A DNA stretch of 64,000 nt from Bactericera cockerelli (Eukaryota; Arthropoda; Insecta; Hemiptera; Triozidae). Under the pieces are notes generated by a model. The model was not told the origin of the DNA, searched no databases, and worked only from the letters and a program-made list of their open reading frames with translations. The position numbers and the translations under genes were made by a program. How positions within the stretch are numbered: position 1 is the stretch's first letter; each line of letters starts with the position of its first letter. Shown piece after piece: positions 35,485 to 46,412 of this stretch. Location: positions 23,439,676 to 23,503,675 of the forward strand of contig CM044963.1 of the NCBI GenBank assembly GCA_024516035.1, in the 5' to 3' direction.

Positions 35485-35956
35485 TCCTCCTCATGGACGA
35501 TATACCCCACGCTAAATCCAACTCTCATACATAAGAGATTTTGCCCGGCCCCGCTCTTTGACGTTGGTATAGCCTTCGACTTTGTTCACTCTGTTTGAAG
35601 GTGGGTGTAAAGTCTGCAAGGAACACCATTACTGAGAATGATAATGGTGGTAGTAATAACATTGTGATGTGATTTAGAATAATAATCCGGGTGGCCGGTA
35701 GAGCGTGAGGCCAAGAACCTGCCTTAGCAGTGTGCAATATTACAGGGAATGTGATTACCCCCATTGAAACCAAGACCAAATACTAGATGGGAAGAATACC
35801 ACTTACGAAAAATATAGAAAACGCCCAAGACAGAGACAGATGGAAGCTTAGCGACCTGCAGCATTGGAGAGCCCTTGCTGAAATCTCGGCTCCATCAAAT
35901 TAATTTTGTAGGTAAACACAATTTCTTTACTACGTAAATTTTTTTAAAATTATTAC
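35485..35956. other. unassigned flank with a LINE-like reading-frame scrap
   Basis: Apart from the reading-frame relic at 35815-35900, nothing recognised. Confidence 0.4.
35815..35900 (+). pseudogene. C-terminal scrap of a LINE ORF2
   Basis: A frame reading ENAQDRDRWKLSDLQHWRAL and then AEISAPSN and a stop resembles the A-x-DR-x2-W ending of some LINE ORF2 proteins. Short and isolated; the call is tentative. Confidence 0.35.
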
Positions 35957-36190
35957 ATTTTGATGGCGCGTTGAATGCCACATTGCGACGGTTCTCGTAG
36001 CTTCACAGAAGTTGAGCAACGTCCATCGAGGTGAAGACATCGTTATGGTGGCATTCCGGCCCAACCCAGGTTGGGTGAGGTTAATGTGGGTAGTAGGTTT
36101 GTGAGTTTCCTGCAAATGGAGGATAACATCCTCGTCGTACTATGACCATGCAGTTGAAAGCGACATAAAACCCAAGAAAAAAAAAAAAAG
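35957..36190 (+). mobile_element. SINE-B
   Basis: gatggcgcgttgaatgcc, gaagttgagcaacgtccatc, cccaacccaggttgggtgag, ending gcgacataaaacccaag plus an A tail. Confidence 0.75.
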
Positions 36191-36506
36191 ATACGAATAG
36201 TAGCCGAAATTTCTCATCGGTAACTTGGCTCTCTTTTTGTCGTTCGTGTTTTCAGCGGGATATCAACACACCAACAATTATCATAATAAAAGAAAAGGAA
36301 AATGCTAAGGTGGCGCCCGAGAGTTAGATCTTAAGACGGAATGCTCAGGTGTTCTGCCCGGGGCAATATCTAGCTGAGGATGTTCTGTGTACGGCGCTGT
36401 GATTCACTGCCAATTCTTCATGGAGACTTTTTTATGAGTTTGGCGGCTGTTGAATTTTTCCATCTGATGATATCAGTACACTCTCACCGAAGCATTGGGT
36501 GGAAAA
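36191..36506. other. no recognised gene
   Basis: Nothing recognised. Confidence 0.45.
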
Positions 36507-36675
36507 AAAGGGTTGGTTGGAAGAGATTGCCACAGGCAACAACCCCGCTCTTTAGGTAGGACATTTCTCTCTTTTTTTTCCTTCTAGTATATTTGTTTTA
36601 TCTTTCTGTTTTTCTTTATATTTCATTGTGTTCTACTGTATATATTTTTCGTTCTACCTAATAAAGCTTTAAAAA
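36507..36675 (+). mobile_element. 5'-truncated LINE tail, family 1
   Basis: aaaagggttggttggaagag encodes the ORF2 end K-G-W-L-E-E-I-A-T-G-N-N-P-A-L-stop. The 3' UTR follows, ending ctacctaataaagctttaaa. Confidence 0.7.
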
Positions 36676-36823
36676 AAGCAAGACGAGGGCAGCCGAGCGC
36701 GAGAGTGAACTTGTGCACTGCGCCTACGCTCGCCTAGGCAAGTCTCGGGTACGTCTCGCGGTCCATCGGATCCGGTGGTCTCGATGCCGAGCACATCCGC
36801 GAGACTGTACTGCTAGCATGAGG

Positions 36824-36903
36824 GTTAGGTGGTAGAAAATGATTTGAGCATTAACCTCACCTACAGGCTACCTTCCACTAAAGAGTACTACTATTATTAT
36901 CTT
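36824..36903 (+). mobile_element. SINE-E 3' fragment
   Basis: gagggttaggtggtagaaaa, tttgagcattaacctcacct, then ttccactaaagagtactact. Confidence 0.65.
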
Positions 36904-36918
36904 TCTAAATTTAGATAC

Positions 36919-37321
36919 TAGGGACCGATTATGAAACAGGCATAGATTTAGGGCGAAATGAATAGATGTTATTGTAATAACTCTGTGGCACTAAGTCTCG
37001 AATTGCGTTTTGTCTTAAATGGGGAAAACCGATGCTTAGCAATGACTTAAGTAATATTTTGTCTTATTTTAACCATTAATTTTAGTGGCCAATATCCCTT
37101 AACACGCCCTCTGGTGGGAATTTCAATTTATCACAGAACATTTATATTAGCTGTTAAGGTCTGAATTATGAAAAAAGATTAAATATCTAGGATTTGTTAA
37201 ACATAGCCACTTAACAGCTGATATAAATGCGTTGTGCTTGGGTGAAATTCCTACCAGAGGCCGTGTTAAAGGATAGTGTAGGATTAGTTAATCTAATCCT
37301 GTTTCATAATTTGGGCCCAAG
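36919..37321. mobile_element. MITE with gattatgaaacagg / cctgtttcataat ends
   Basis: Terminal inverted repeats gaccgattatgaaacagg and cctgtttcataatttgggcc. Internally ccctctggtgggaatttc and gaaattcctaccagaggc form a second inverted pair. About 400 bp, non-coding. A shorter relative lies at 52157-52316. Confidence 0.65.
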
Positions 37322-37470
37322 AGACGAATCTTAAAACAAGATTCATTTTAATGCAAGCTAGACTGTCTCTCAAATCACGCTATTGTGCGCTTGTGTGTGG
37401 TTGAAACTTCGAATTATGTGATGGTCTGAATTATCTTAAAGTTAATCCTTCTTAGTAATTCGCCCCTAAC
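37322..37470 (+). mobile_element. MITE-like repeat
   Basis: gagacgaatcttaaaacaag ... gttgaaacttcgaattatg ... taattcgcccctaac. Related to 35362 and directly abuts the MITE at 36919. Confidence 0.5.
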
Positions 37471-37628
37471 TGTTCATCTCTTTTGGGGTCAAAAATTCCT
37501 GAATTTTTGTTATTTTCTTAATTTTGTTTTCTTGTTATTTTTCGACGCTTGCAGGTTAACTTTTATTTGGTCCTTGGACAAAAAAAATACCGAGCCACCT
37601 TTAAGAATGTACAATACATTTTAATAAG

Positions 37629-37667
<39 letters not shown>

Positions 37668-38044
37668 TCTATCTCTCTCTAACAAATTCCTTCTCTTCTC
37701 AAAGTTAGTTTACAAGAAAGTTCATATTGTGATTCAAGTGACTCTAGGTACTCAGTGAAGTCAGTTCTTCAAGGCACCTAGCTATTCGTGCGGTGCCCTG
37801 GCATAGATTCAAGAACGACGGGATGTTATTATTTATTACTGTTATTTAGATATTTATTAGATTTTTTTTATAATCATACAAAAATTAATTACTAAGATAT
37901 AAGCACTAACTTGGTAAAAAGAGAGAGAGAGAGAGAGAGATGAAAAATAATAGAAAGGAAAAATATGTTTTTTATGTTAAAAATACATGCAACTGTCCCA
38001 ACACTCCTGACTAAAGGGCAGGTGTATGATATATATGCAAATGT
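37471..38044. other. (CT)n and (GA)n tracts, otherwise unassigned
   Basis: (CT)n at 37631-37660 and (GA)n at 37920-37940. No gene recognised. Confidence 0.6.
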
Positions 38045-38185
38045 CTTCCACCCAACATTTACAATCAACTGTAACCAAATTTTGAATACAATTTTTTTGT
38101 CGGCTCATCTGAGGATCGAAGCCGGGACCTTCCGCACGGTAAGCGGGTATCTTACCACTGAACTAATCGTGCGCTCAATTATTTT
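38045..38185 (-). mobile_element. SINE-F tRNA-like head
   Basis: Minus strand: agttcagtggtaagatac (A-box region), cgtgcggaaggtcccggctt, cgatcctcag, ccgacaaaaaaattgtattc. It abuts the MITE at 38205. Confidence 0.65.
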
Positions 38186-38204
38186 AGAAGTTCTGTTCAT
38201 TGTA

Positions 38205-38342
38205 CAGTCCAACCGGGGTAAAAGAGAACCATTTTCAGTTGAATTTTGCCTCTCTATAAGGGGTATTAACCTCTTTATAAAAGAAACCTGAATATAAGAG
38301 AAAAAATCGATTCCTTGAGTTCTCTTATATCCGGTTTGACGG
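38205..38342. mobile_element. pogo-like MITE
   Basis: Ends cagtccaaccggggtaaaag and ctcttatatccggtttgacg form terminal inverted repeats of the CAGTNNAACC type known from pogo/Tigger-like elements. Flanked by TA on the left. About 138 bp with no transposase. Confidence 0.65.
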
Positions 38343-38359
38343 CATAATAGTTATTTTAG

Positions 38360-38640
38360 TAGACACCGTGGCTAAGTGAGTTAGCGCGCTAGGCATTGCA
38401 GTGACCTGGGTTCGATCCCAAGCTGGGCAGCATTTTTTCTGCTCTGTACTTAGATGTTCGATGTTCGGGGTCCACTCATACCTCGTAAGGAAAATGAGTA
38501 GCTGCTTTATTGTGAGCAGCGACCAGTGGCGAAATCATAGGCAAAAAACTAGATAATTTAAATTGAAGTGGTAAAGTCCTATGATTCTGAGCTACTCACT
38601 AAAAATTGTGACATAATAACACAAAAATATTATTATTATA
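38360..38640 (+). mobile_element. SINE-G, complete
   Basis: tRNA-like head caccgtggctaagtgagtta ... gggttcgatcccaagctggg; body tctgctctgtacttagatgt, tcatacctcgtaaggaaaat; tail in ATT repeats. The minus-strand copies at 2748 and 61082 share the body. Confidence 0.8.
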
Positions 38641-38999
38641 GGGAGTGTTTCTCATTTATTTTATTTAAATGGTACAAAGTATTTTATCCATGGGCTTAAC
38701 AGCAAACATAGATAAATTTCAGGTTGTATTATTATTGTTATTATTTATTATTATTAGTTATTATCACTGTTACAATCTTAGTGATTCTAGTTAAGTCATG
38801 AGTCTGGCGGCGCCGACAAGTCTACGGAACACCTGCAAGCTTTGAATCAGGACGGGTCGTGAGAACCAAGGATGTGTTGAGATTCGGTGAGTCGACTCAG
38901 AGCTAGTCACAAGATAGTGGACGATCCGGGGGACTTGAACAACGCAGTGCCGATCGGTGGACATCAGACTGGACATTCACGAAAAAAAAAAATATTTTG
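38641..38999. other. no recognised gene
   Basis: AT-rich with an ATT microsatellite near 38730-38760. Confidence 0.5.
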
Positions 39000-39710
39000 A
39001 AAGGTGCATTTCACATCTCCACTGAAAAAATAATATTGAAAAGTGCATTTCATATTTATATCCACTGAAAAAATAATATTGAAAAGTGCATTTCACATCT
39101 CCACAGAAAAAAATAATATTGAAAGGTGCATTTCACATCTCCACTGAAAAAATAATATTGAAAGGTGCATTTCACTTCTCCACTGAAAAAATAATATTGA
39201 AAAGTGCATTTCACATCTCCACTGAAAAAATAATATTGAAAGGTGCATTTCACTTCTCCACTGAAAAAATAATATTGAAAGGTGCATTTCACATCTCCAC
39301 TGAAAAAATAATATTGAAAGGTGCATTTTACATCTCCACTGAAAAAATAATATTGAAAGGTGCATTTCACATCTCCACTGAAAAGTTAATTATGAATGGT
39401 GTAGCAGTGGTCAAAGCGTCTGTTCCGGTAATCCAGAGGTCGCGGGTTCGAAATCCAGTTGGGACATGAAAAGTTATGCTCCCCATTTAAATTTAAACGT
39501 CTTGGGCTTTAAAAATGGGACTCTTCGGGCAGTATATTAAGGTGATATTATTATTTGATATCTCCGCACTAAAAAAATAATATTGAAGCAGACATTTCAC
39601 ATCTCTACTACATATTAATGTAGAAATTTGCTTTTGATATCTCCACTAAAAAAATAATATTGAAAGGTGCATTTAACATCTCCACTCAAAAAATACTATT
39701 GATTTTTTTT
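39000..39710 (+). repeat. 39 bp satellite, about 10 regular units plus diverged ones
   Basis: Unit ggtgcatttcacatctccac plus tgaaaaaataatattgaaa. Regular from about 39000 to 39385, diverged at 39555-39710 after a SINE-D insertion. The 39 bp period keeps frames open on both strands. Confidence 0.92.
39395..39553 (+). mobile_element. SINE-D inserted in the 39 bp satellite
   Basis: gtagcagtggtcaaagcgtc ... gcgggttcgaaatccagttg, then cgtcttgggctttaaa and ggtgatattattatttga. The first bases of the head are missing. Confidence 0.75.
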
Positions 39711-39828
39711 GAAATCCCCGTGCTAAAAAAACGAGGATTTTACCCTCCATTGCTTGTACCTAAATTAGACAGACTCACATCTTTCTAATTTAGAGAACGC
39801 ACGTTCTCTTTCGTACATCAAGTGACTA

Positions 39829-39972
39829 AGGGCGGAATAAATATAGACTTTTTTGTAATATACCTCTCTGGCGCCAAGTCGCGGATTGCGTACTTTGTTA
39901 AATAGGGAAAACCGACGACGCTTAGCAATGATTTGAGTTACAGAATTTGTCTAATAATTTCGCCTTTAATGA
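39829..39972. mobile_element. MITE-like repeat (family of 36919)
   Basis: aagggcggaataaatataga ... tctaataatttcgcctttaa. Interior shares aaatagggaaaaccgacg with the 36919 element. Confidence 0.55.
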
Positions 39973-40170
39973 TTCTCATACTCAAGAGTGCAGGATATTT
40001 TTTTTTGTGTTAAAAAAAAAAGTTACAAACATAACAATAGCCCACACGGGTGTCGCCGTATCTATAAGATACACTGTTCGAAAGTCCCGTCAAAAGCTGC
40101 AGCATATTTAGCTTGTCAAAACAAAAGTTAAGTTGTACGCCTAGCCGTGTGGCGGTTTAGGGTGTGAAGG

Positions 40171-40636
40171 AGAGAGGGAGGGGGGGGGGGGGGGTGAAAT
40201 ATATACAGGGTGTATATTTATGTTGTATCTTAGTCTTTTTTTATCTTCTCCTAGAAGTTTGCATATGCTTAGAATACATATTTATAATAAGAGGAGATAT
40301 TATTTTTATTGTACAAATAATATGAATAATATCATTTAATTCAATTATCTCCCTTTCCTACCTCTCTCTCTCCAACTCCATCTCTCTCTCTCTCGACCTT
40401 CTCTCTTTCTCTATTGATTCATTTCCTCTCTCCCTCCCTCTCTCTCTCTCTCTCTCCCTCCCTCCCTCCCTCCCTCTATCGGCCTTCTCTTTTTCTCTAC
40501 TGATTCATTTCCTATCTCTCCCTTTTACTCTCTCCCTTGAGAGGGTCAGGAACAGAGGCACCCCCCTCCACCCCCTCCTCCTATCTCTCTCTTTCGGATT
40601 ATCACTATATCACTCGTACATATAATTCTAATAATG

Positions 40637-40677
<41 letters not shown>

Positions 40678-40690
40678 CCTCCCTCTAATA
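40171..40690. repeat. G run and CT-rich microsatellites
   Basis: 14-G run near 40180, CT/CCT/CCCT tracts at 40355-40600 and pure (CT)n at 40640-40675. Confidence 0.9.
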
Positions 40691-41095
40691 TGTATGTCTA
40701 GATGTTTATCCACCCATGAATGGATAGTAAGTGAGAAGAAAGGGGGGGGGGGGCGAGGTTAAGTTAGTATCCCACGGATTAAAAGTCCTGAATGGATGTA
40801 ATGCCGGAAAAGCTGAAAGCATTCGATGGAAGTTCATCGATGAACAGCTGAATGATTTTGACCTTGGGGTGGTGCGGTTTCGCCAAAACCTGAGAATCGG
40901 ATGCCATGAACGGTCATTTTTTTTAAATTATTTTCAAACGCATCATTTATGATGGATGCAATTACATGAAAATTTACAAAGGGGAAAAATAATATAAATA
41001 TAATTATATCTATGTTTAAAAAATAATATAAAAATAATAAAAATCAATAACATTAATTGCACGCCTCCTTTCAAGACTGATACAAAAGGTACTCG
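40691..41095. other. no recognised gene
   Basis: The 73-codon frame at 40731-40952 begins in a G run and shows no motif. Confidence 0.45.
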
Positions 41096-41535
41096 TATCC
41101 TGCGTCGATGGCACGTTGAAAACACTAGTTCTCGTCCAGTCCCTTGAGTTTAGCAACGTTTAGCGAGGCTAGGACTTGGATAAGTGACCATTCATTCTTG
41201 ATTCTTGGGCTATTCCCCATCCAGGATGGGAAGTTTATTTTGACTAGCTCCGTGGCTCAGTGGTTAAGAGCATTCGCTGCTGACCCGGAGGTTGCGGGTT
41301 CGAATCCCGGCCGGAGCGGAAAATTCTAACCGAATTTTTCCGTTTCCGGAATGGCATGGATGTAAAGCTAAAGTGTCCTGAAGTAATGCAAAAGCGGTTC
41401 CGGGACACAACTAAAAAAAAAAAAAAAAAAAAAAGCTCATAATTTGTGAGTTGAGTTTCCAGCGAATTCAGTGTAAGGCCTCTGTCGTGAAATGATCATG
41501 CAGTTCCAAGCGAAGTATAAACCCAAAAATAAAAG
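41096..41535 (+). mobile_element. SINE-B interrupted by SINE-H
   Basis: 5S-like head 41096-41200 (gcgtcgatggcacgttgaaa, gaggctaggacttggataag) and body to about 41236. The body resumes at about 41427 (ataatttgtgagttgagttt) and ends ccaagcgaagtataaaccca. Confidence 0.75.
41237..41426 (+). mobile_element. SINE-H: tRNA-like head with poly(A) tail
   Basis: gctccgtggctcagtggtta plus agagc ... gcgggttcgaatcccggcc plus ggagc gives a 6 bp acceptor-like stem, a perfect GCTC/GAGC D-stem and a good T arm, but the anticodon arm is poor. A ~95 bp body and a 23-A tail follow. This is the most tRNA-like sequence in the window, but the A-tail and its nesting mark it as a retroposon. Confidence 0.75.
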
Positions 41536-41554
41536 AAAAAGACAAAAAAGATTA

Positions 41555-41945
41555 AAGAGTACCTCGTAAAAGAGAGAGATATGCTGAATGCCATCCTCCT
41601 GCCCAGCAGCAGGCTGCCCGAAGACACAGAAAAACAAAAGACAGTACAGAAGATGAGACAATTATAAAGATGAAATTAGGAAATCTAACCGAGGAAGAAT
41701 CAAGGGTTGGGTGAAAGAGACTGCCACAGGCAATATCCCCGCCCTTTAGTAAGGACATCTTTATAAGTAGAGGGTACATTTTGTTTTATCTTTTTTTTCT
41801 TGTTTATAATGTTCATTATTTTTATCATTACCTGTTTGTATATATGTATTATGTCTAATATTAAGTAGTACCTATATTTTTATTTGTAATAAAATTTTGT
41901 TACAAAGGCTATGTCTGATATTAATAAAATATTAAATAATAATAA
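41555..41945 (+). mobile_element. LINE tail, family 1, with some ORF2 C-terminus
   Basis: gggttgggtgaaagagactg and ccacaggcaatatccccgcc are preceded by about 140 bp that may hold decayed ORF2 sequence. 3' UTR ends in taataaaatattaaataata. Confidence 0.6.
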
Positions 41946-42615
41946 TCAAAACAGTCATTTTTGTACCTGGCCACTTTTTCACACACAAGGTTTTCACGGG
42001 GCTCTTGTAATAACTATGTAATGGATCCTCGGGTAGGCGTGCACTACGCCAAGTTGATTACTCTAGCACGTGACCAAGGACAGTAAGTTTCGGTCACGTG
42101 CCTTGCACAGTAATACGCACGTGTCACAACAGACCTCCTCCATCTATTTTCTATCCTGGCCGGACGTAGCTTCATTAGACGAAGCCTTTTAATGGGGTTC
42201 TTTGGGTGAGAAAAAAAGTGAAAAATCAGGAAATTTGATCCAGGAAACCTTTTTTTTCCTCTGATCTTTTTTTTCCCAGAGTCTTTTTCAGCTTTTTGTG
42301 TTGAAAATTGGAAATTGGATTCCTTCCTTTGTGTTTTTTTTTTCTCCTTTTTTAATTAAGATAGGATTATTGGGACACGCTTTTGTTATTTGCAAAATGT
42401 AACATTATGACATGTAATAATTGGACGGGGTCGCGGAAAATGCATTGGCGAAATCCAGTGTTGTGACAAAAAGATATCTCTATGGAACTGACTGACAAGA
42501 CAAAGAAAATATGGGACTGACAGACTTGCAAAAAAAAAGTTTGCTTTAAATAAGTGATTTATGTCCTGACATTAGTCCAGACATCCCATTAGTGAGGGCC
42601 AAAACCTTTTTCATT
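41946..42615. other. largely unassigned; E-box inverted repeat
   Basis: Apart from the CACGTG cluster described separately, no gene or repeat seen. Confidence 0.45.
42066..42125. promoter_or_regulatory. Three CACGTG E-boxes, two as an inverted repeat
   Basis: gcacgtgacc at 42066-42075 and ggtcacgtgc at 42092-42101 are exact reverse complements. A third gcacgtgtc is at 42117-42125. CACGTG is the core site of bHLH factors. No adjacent gene is visible, so function is conjecture. Confidence 0.3.
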
Positions 42616-42768
42616 GACCGACCTCAGTAGCTTGATCAGTAAGGCGGCAGACTTGTAACCTGGAGGTCGGTGGTTCATGTCCCGGTTTCAGCGTAGATTT
42701 AGTAACGTGTGTTTGAGTAGTTGTGATATCACGAAAGTGACTAACACAATTATACTTTTAAAAAAATA
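42616..42768 (+). mobile_element. SINE-A
   Basis: gaccgacctcagtagcttga, tggttcatgtcccggtttca and a tail aacacaattatacttttaaa. Confidence 0.85.
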
Positions 42769-42850
42769 TTTTGTTATATTTTCACAAAACTTCAAAATGG
42801 CTGTACCAATCGACTCCCAGTTTTGGCACAGAATTTAATTTTGGTATAAT

Positions 42851-43745
42851 TATACAGGATGAGCATAAAGTCTCACCCCACCCCCCGTATCTCAAGAATG
42901 GCTGAAAATACAAGAAAACGCAAAAACCCGTATTCCTTAATTTTTAGGGGGATTAATTTTCAGCCAAAAATTTTTTGCCTACACGACCCCAGTCAGGCTG
43001 GGCATGGACCAACTTTAAAATCTTAAATAGAATGCTATGTCTTGTGGCATATTGTTTTAAAGGTCTCATAGAAAGAAGTTTATTACAACAAATTTCAGTG
43101 AGCTATGACTTACCGTTCTTGAGATACAGGGTCGAACGTCCTGCGTAATATCCAAATATTATGACCTATAACTCGTTAATCGTAAATTATAGAAAAATGA
43201 AATTTGTTGATAATAACTCCTTATGACAAGCCCTGTCGAAAAAGATATAACTCGACATACTCTGTTGATATTAGTTCCTGGTCGGTTTCGTCAGCCAGCC
43301 GGACGAACAGTCCGAAAAAAATTAACGAAAAAACAAATCAAGTTTTAACTTTTTCGAAAGTTCTTGCCATAAGGAGTTATTATCAACAAATTTAATTTTT
43401 CTGAAATTTACGGTCAACGAGTTATAGGTCAAAATATATGGATATTACGCAGGACATCCGACCCTGTATCTCAAGAACGGTAAGTTGTAGCTCACTGAAA
43501 TTTTTTGTATTGAACTTCTCTCTATGAGACCTTTAAAACAATATGCCACAAGACATAGCATTCTATTTAAGATTTTAAAGTTGGTCCATGCCCAGCCTGA
43601 CTGGGGCCCTGTAGGCAATTTTTTTTTTAGCTGAATATTAATCCCCTCAAAAATTAAGGAATACGGGTTTTTGCGTTTTCTTGTATTTTCAGCCATTCTC
43701 GAGATACGGGGGGTGGGGTGAGACTTTATGCTCATTCTGTATACA
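42851..43745. mobile_element. Long foldback element (~380 bp arms, ~130 bp loop)
   Basis: Left arm 42851-43230 (tatacaggatgagcataaag ... aactccttatgacaag) and right arm 43363-43745 (cttgccataaggagtt ... ctttatgctcattctgtata) are reverse complements with scattered differences over nearly 380 bp. The loop holds a further short inverted pair (gtcgaaaaag / ctttttcga). No coding capacity. It interrupts a family 2 Helitron-like end (43746-43840). Confidence 0.88.
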
Positions 43746-43840
43746 TAATGTCCGTACTGAGTAATGATTGAATTCCAAATAGGACACCAACTTCGGGGAT
43801 AAACTTCAACGGTGACAAAGTGCCAGGTTTTAGCTAGTAA
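43746..43840 (+). mobile_element. Helitron-like 3' end (family 2)
   Basis: ggacaccaacttcggggata, cttcaacggtgacaaagtgc, caggttttagCTAGT. Matches 21453-21540 in reverse. Confidence 0.5.
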
Positions 43841-44070
43841 GTATAATAATAACACTCTTTAGGCCTAGGGGAAGGTAAACACCAGGCGAAGTTAATGCTC
43901 AAACCATTTTTTTTACCAACTAACTCTCCGAGTCTTATTATTATGTGGTGACAAACTCAAAATATTGAGGAAAAACTCATGCACTGGGTGGGATTCGAAC
44001 CAACGGATCTCTACGCTACCTGGATTACCAGACTGGTGAGATAACCACTGACTACCAGGTACCAGGTAGT
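43841..44070 (-). mobile_element. SINE-E
   Basis: gtataataataacactcttt, ggtaaacaccaggcgaagtt, then ttcgaaccaacggatctcta and cctggattaccagactggtg. Shares the diagnostic cgaagtt variant with the copy at 21245. Confidence 0.75.
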
Positions 44071-44309
44071 GTGTAACAACCTCCCACCTATGCCACCTAT
44101 TCCATAGTATAGTCTCCCATGCAACAATTAGATAGCTATAATAACAGAACTGTAAGTTTACTAGTTTAATAGAGCGCAGGTGTCAAATCAATAAGCAGTT
44201 AGGTATCCTGATGAGAAGTATCGTTTCTCTAAACTCTAAAGGGTTCAGAATTATAAGGAGGAAATTTGAGTCCCAATTTTGAGTGACGCACAACTTTCTC
44301 GTGTATTAT
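44071..44309. other. no recognised feature
   Basis: Nothing recognised. Confidence 0.45.
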
Positions 44310-44669
44310 TTATAATAATAAATAACACTCTTATGTGGAAGAGGTTAATGCTCAAAGCATTTTCTACCACTTAACACTCAGTCTTTTTATTATGTGGTCA
44401 CAAACACAAAAAAAAACAGGAGACAGTCGAATAAAGAATTTCCTAATACAAAAAAAAAATCTCTAGCCATACAGAGAGGAAATAGTGTGTGTGTCTTGGG
44501 TACCATTCCAAGTAGTGGTGTGAAGTTGGAGGAAATATTTTATTTGTAAAAAAAATTATATACGAGTATTAATACTTTCCCCTATAAAATGTTCTAAAAA
44601 AAATTCATGTACTAATGAGGAAAAATTCATGTACTAGATGGGATTCGAACCAACGGATTTCTACACCAT
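44310..44669 (-). mobile_element. SINE-E, interrupted
   Basis: Body at 44318-44405 (gttaatgctcaaagcatttt); head part at 44598-44669 (gatgggattcgaaccaacgg). About 190 bp of unrecognised A-rich sequence lies between. Confidence 0.5.
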
Positions 44670-44672
44670 GAG

Positions 44673-44912
44673 CCAGCCTCCGTGGCGTAATGGTTGTGAC
44701 TACTGCCCGTGGTCCAGAGTTCCCGAGTTCAACTCGCGGTTGGAGCAGACTTTTCGAAGAAAATTCTGTTCCATCCAAACACGTGAGGCTGGCATTTCCG
44801 GCCCAACCCAGGCTGGGTGAGGTTAATGTGGGTAGCTGGTACGATTCCCAGCGAATGGAGGGTAAAACCCCCGTCCTGACTATCTATCTCAGTCAGGACG
44901 TTAAAACCAAAT
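44673..44912 (+). mobile_element. SINE-C: tRNA-like head on a SINE-B-type body
   Basis: Head cctccgtggcgtaatggttg ... gagttcaactcgcggttgga. From cgtgaggctggcatttccgg on, through cccaacccaggctgggtgag and gttaatgtgggtagc, it matches SINE-B. The last third differs (ggtacgattcccagcgaatg, gtcctgactatctatctcag) and ends gacgttaaaaccaa. Confidence 0.75.
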
Positions 44913-45072
44913 AGAATCAACTGGTCACAATAGATCTAATTAGGTCGCAGTGTTAATTGTAAGGGTTTCTCTGAAAACCCTGCAACCAGGTCAGATAATA
45001 ATAAATACCTGGATTAAAGTGAAATAGGAAGAAGACAACAGTGATGTTAAAAAATTTCAAACCCCATTAAAA

Positions 45073-45185
45073 TCCCTGTGGCGCCGAGTTTGGTCATGAA
45101 ACAATGGACGGTAATGCGGGTGTAGAGTAGGGTTAGGAAAAATAAATATAGGGCCATGCCTCGGACCAAAACTCGGGTGCCGATG
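45073..45185 (+). repeat. Repeat X copy
   Basis: gtgtagagtagggttaggaa, aaataaatatagggccatgc, ctcggacc. Confidence 0.65.
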
Positions 45186-46412
45186 GCGCATAGTGTTTAA
45201 GTGATTCTGGCGCTAGTATTTTCTCTTGCTTTTTTTTGGGGGGTGGGGGTTAACTCTGCTTTAAACTACATTTCTACACTACCTGGATTAAAATCATATT
45301 GTAATAATTTAATAAACATGAATGTATAAAATAAAGAATCAATCTAAATTCAGATGAAAAAAAAAACCCCCATCCATTGCTTGTACCTAAATTAAAAAGA
45401 CGTGTTAAAAAGACTAAATAAAAAATCCATGAAGTAACTAAACTTAACGACTCGTTCACAACTCGGGTGCATTGAAATCCACACCGAGGCTAGGACTTGC
45501 ACCAGCGAAGATATTCAAACTCGGAAGCATAGGAAAAAGAGAGGACTATAGACAAGGATAATATTAATAACACGTATAATAAGGTCTCTCAGGACCAGGG
45601 ACTAGGGTCCTGATAGAAACGTGAAGGTACTTTGAAAATCTGTAATGATGATGACTTAATTCTGGCCCAGGTATTTGGACCACCCAAATATTGGTGCACA
45701 CCTAGTCGTGAGAGAAAAAACTAAAGATCTATTCTTTAGAGATTTTTTTTTTTCTATTTAATGGTTGTGTAAGATTTTGCTCCCTCTCTTTTAAAAGTCA
45801 AAATGGAAGCCTCAAATGTTTTTCAATACTTATCTTCTTTTTTTTCTTCTTCTTCTTTTTTTCTTTTTCTTTCAACTAGGTCTTATACCCCTGACGTCCG
45901 TACTTATAACACTTATTTTTAAATAAGTAATATGTCATTAAGCTATACATTTAGCATCAGCCTTGTTTAAAACAAAGTCACAACAAACATATTTCTTTAC
46001 CACTCGAAAGAAGTCAGCAGTCAAATTCCAATGATTAATCGTAAGAGTTAACGAAAAATTAATATAAAATTCTTAATAAGCACCCCCAAAATCATTGGAT
46101 TTCATATAGGATGATAAATTAATAATGAAAAAGTTAGTACAAGCGTGACCTGTTTTGGCTTTGGCAACTGACTGTCGAAAATTTGAGGTGGTCTCATTAC
46201 TTTCCATATTGTAGGAAAGTTATGGTCAGATTACAATACCAGAAAGAGAGATAGAGAGAAAATAACACAGCAATAATTACGGCTGGAAGTTAAGATCTGT
46301 CTAATTTAATTTAATTTTATTTTTTAATGCATACACACGCAATAATACTATTGAATTTACGTGTATGATAGTCCGATAGGGTATACCTACAATATTTTGA
46401 GAAAATATACAT
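45186..46412. other. no recognised gene
   Basis: About 1.2 kb without a supported feature; T-rich near 45835-45870. Confidence 0.5.

Noticed and set aside
39000..39390. CRISPR-like array or coding repeats
   Set aside because: Units are contiguous with no unique spacers, and the genome is eukaryotic. Open frames on both strands result from the 39 bp period.
41237..41308. A tRNA gene with good D and T arms
   Set aside because: Poor anticodon arm, a ~95 bp body and a 23-A tail downstream, and insertion inside another SINE all indicate a retroposon.
43445..43855. 136-codon minus-strand protein
   Set aside because: It runs through the right arm of the foldback and a Helitron-like end, with no domain.
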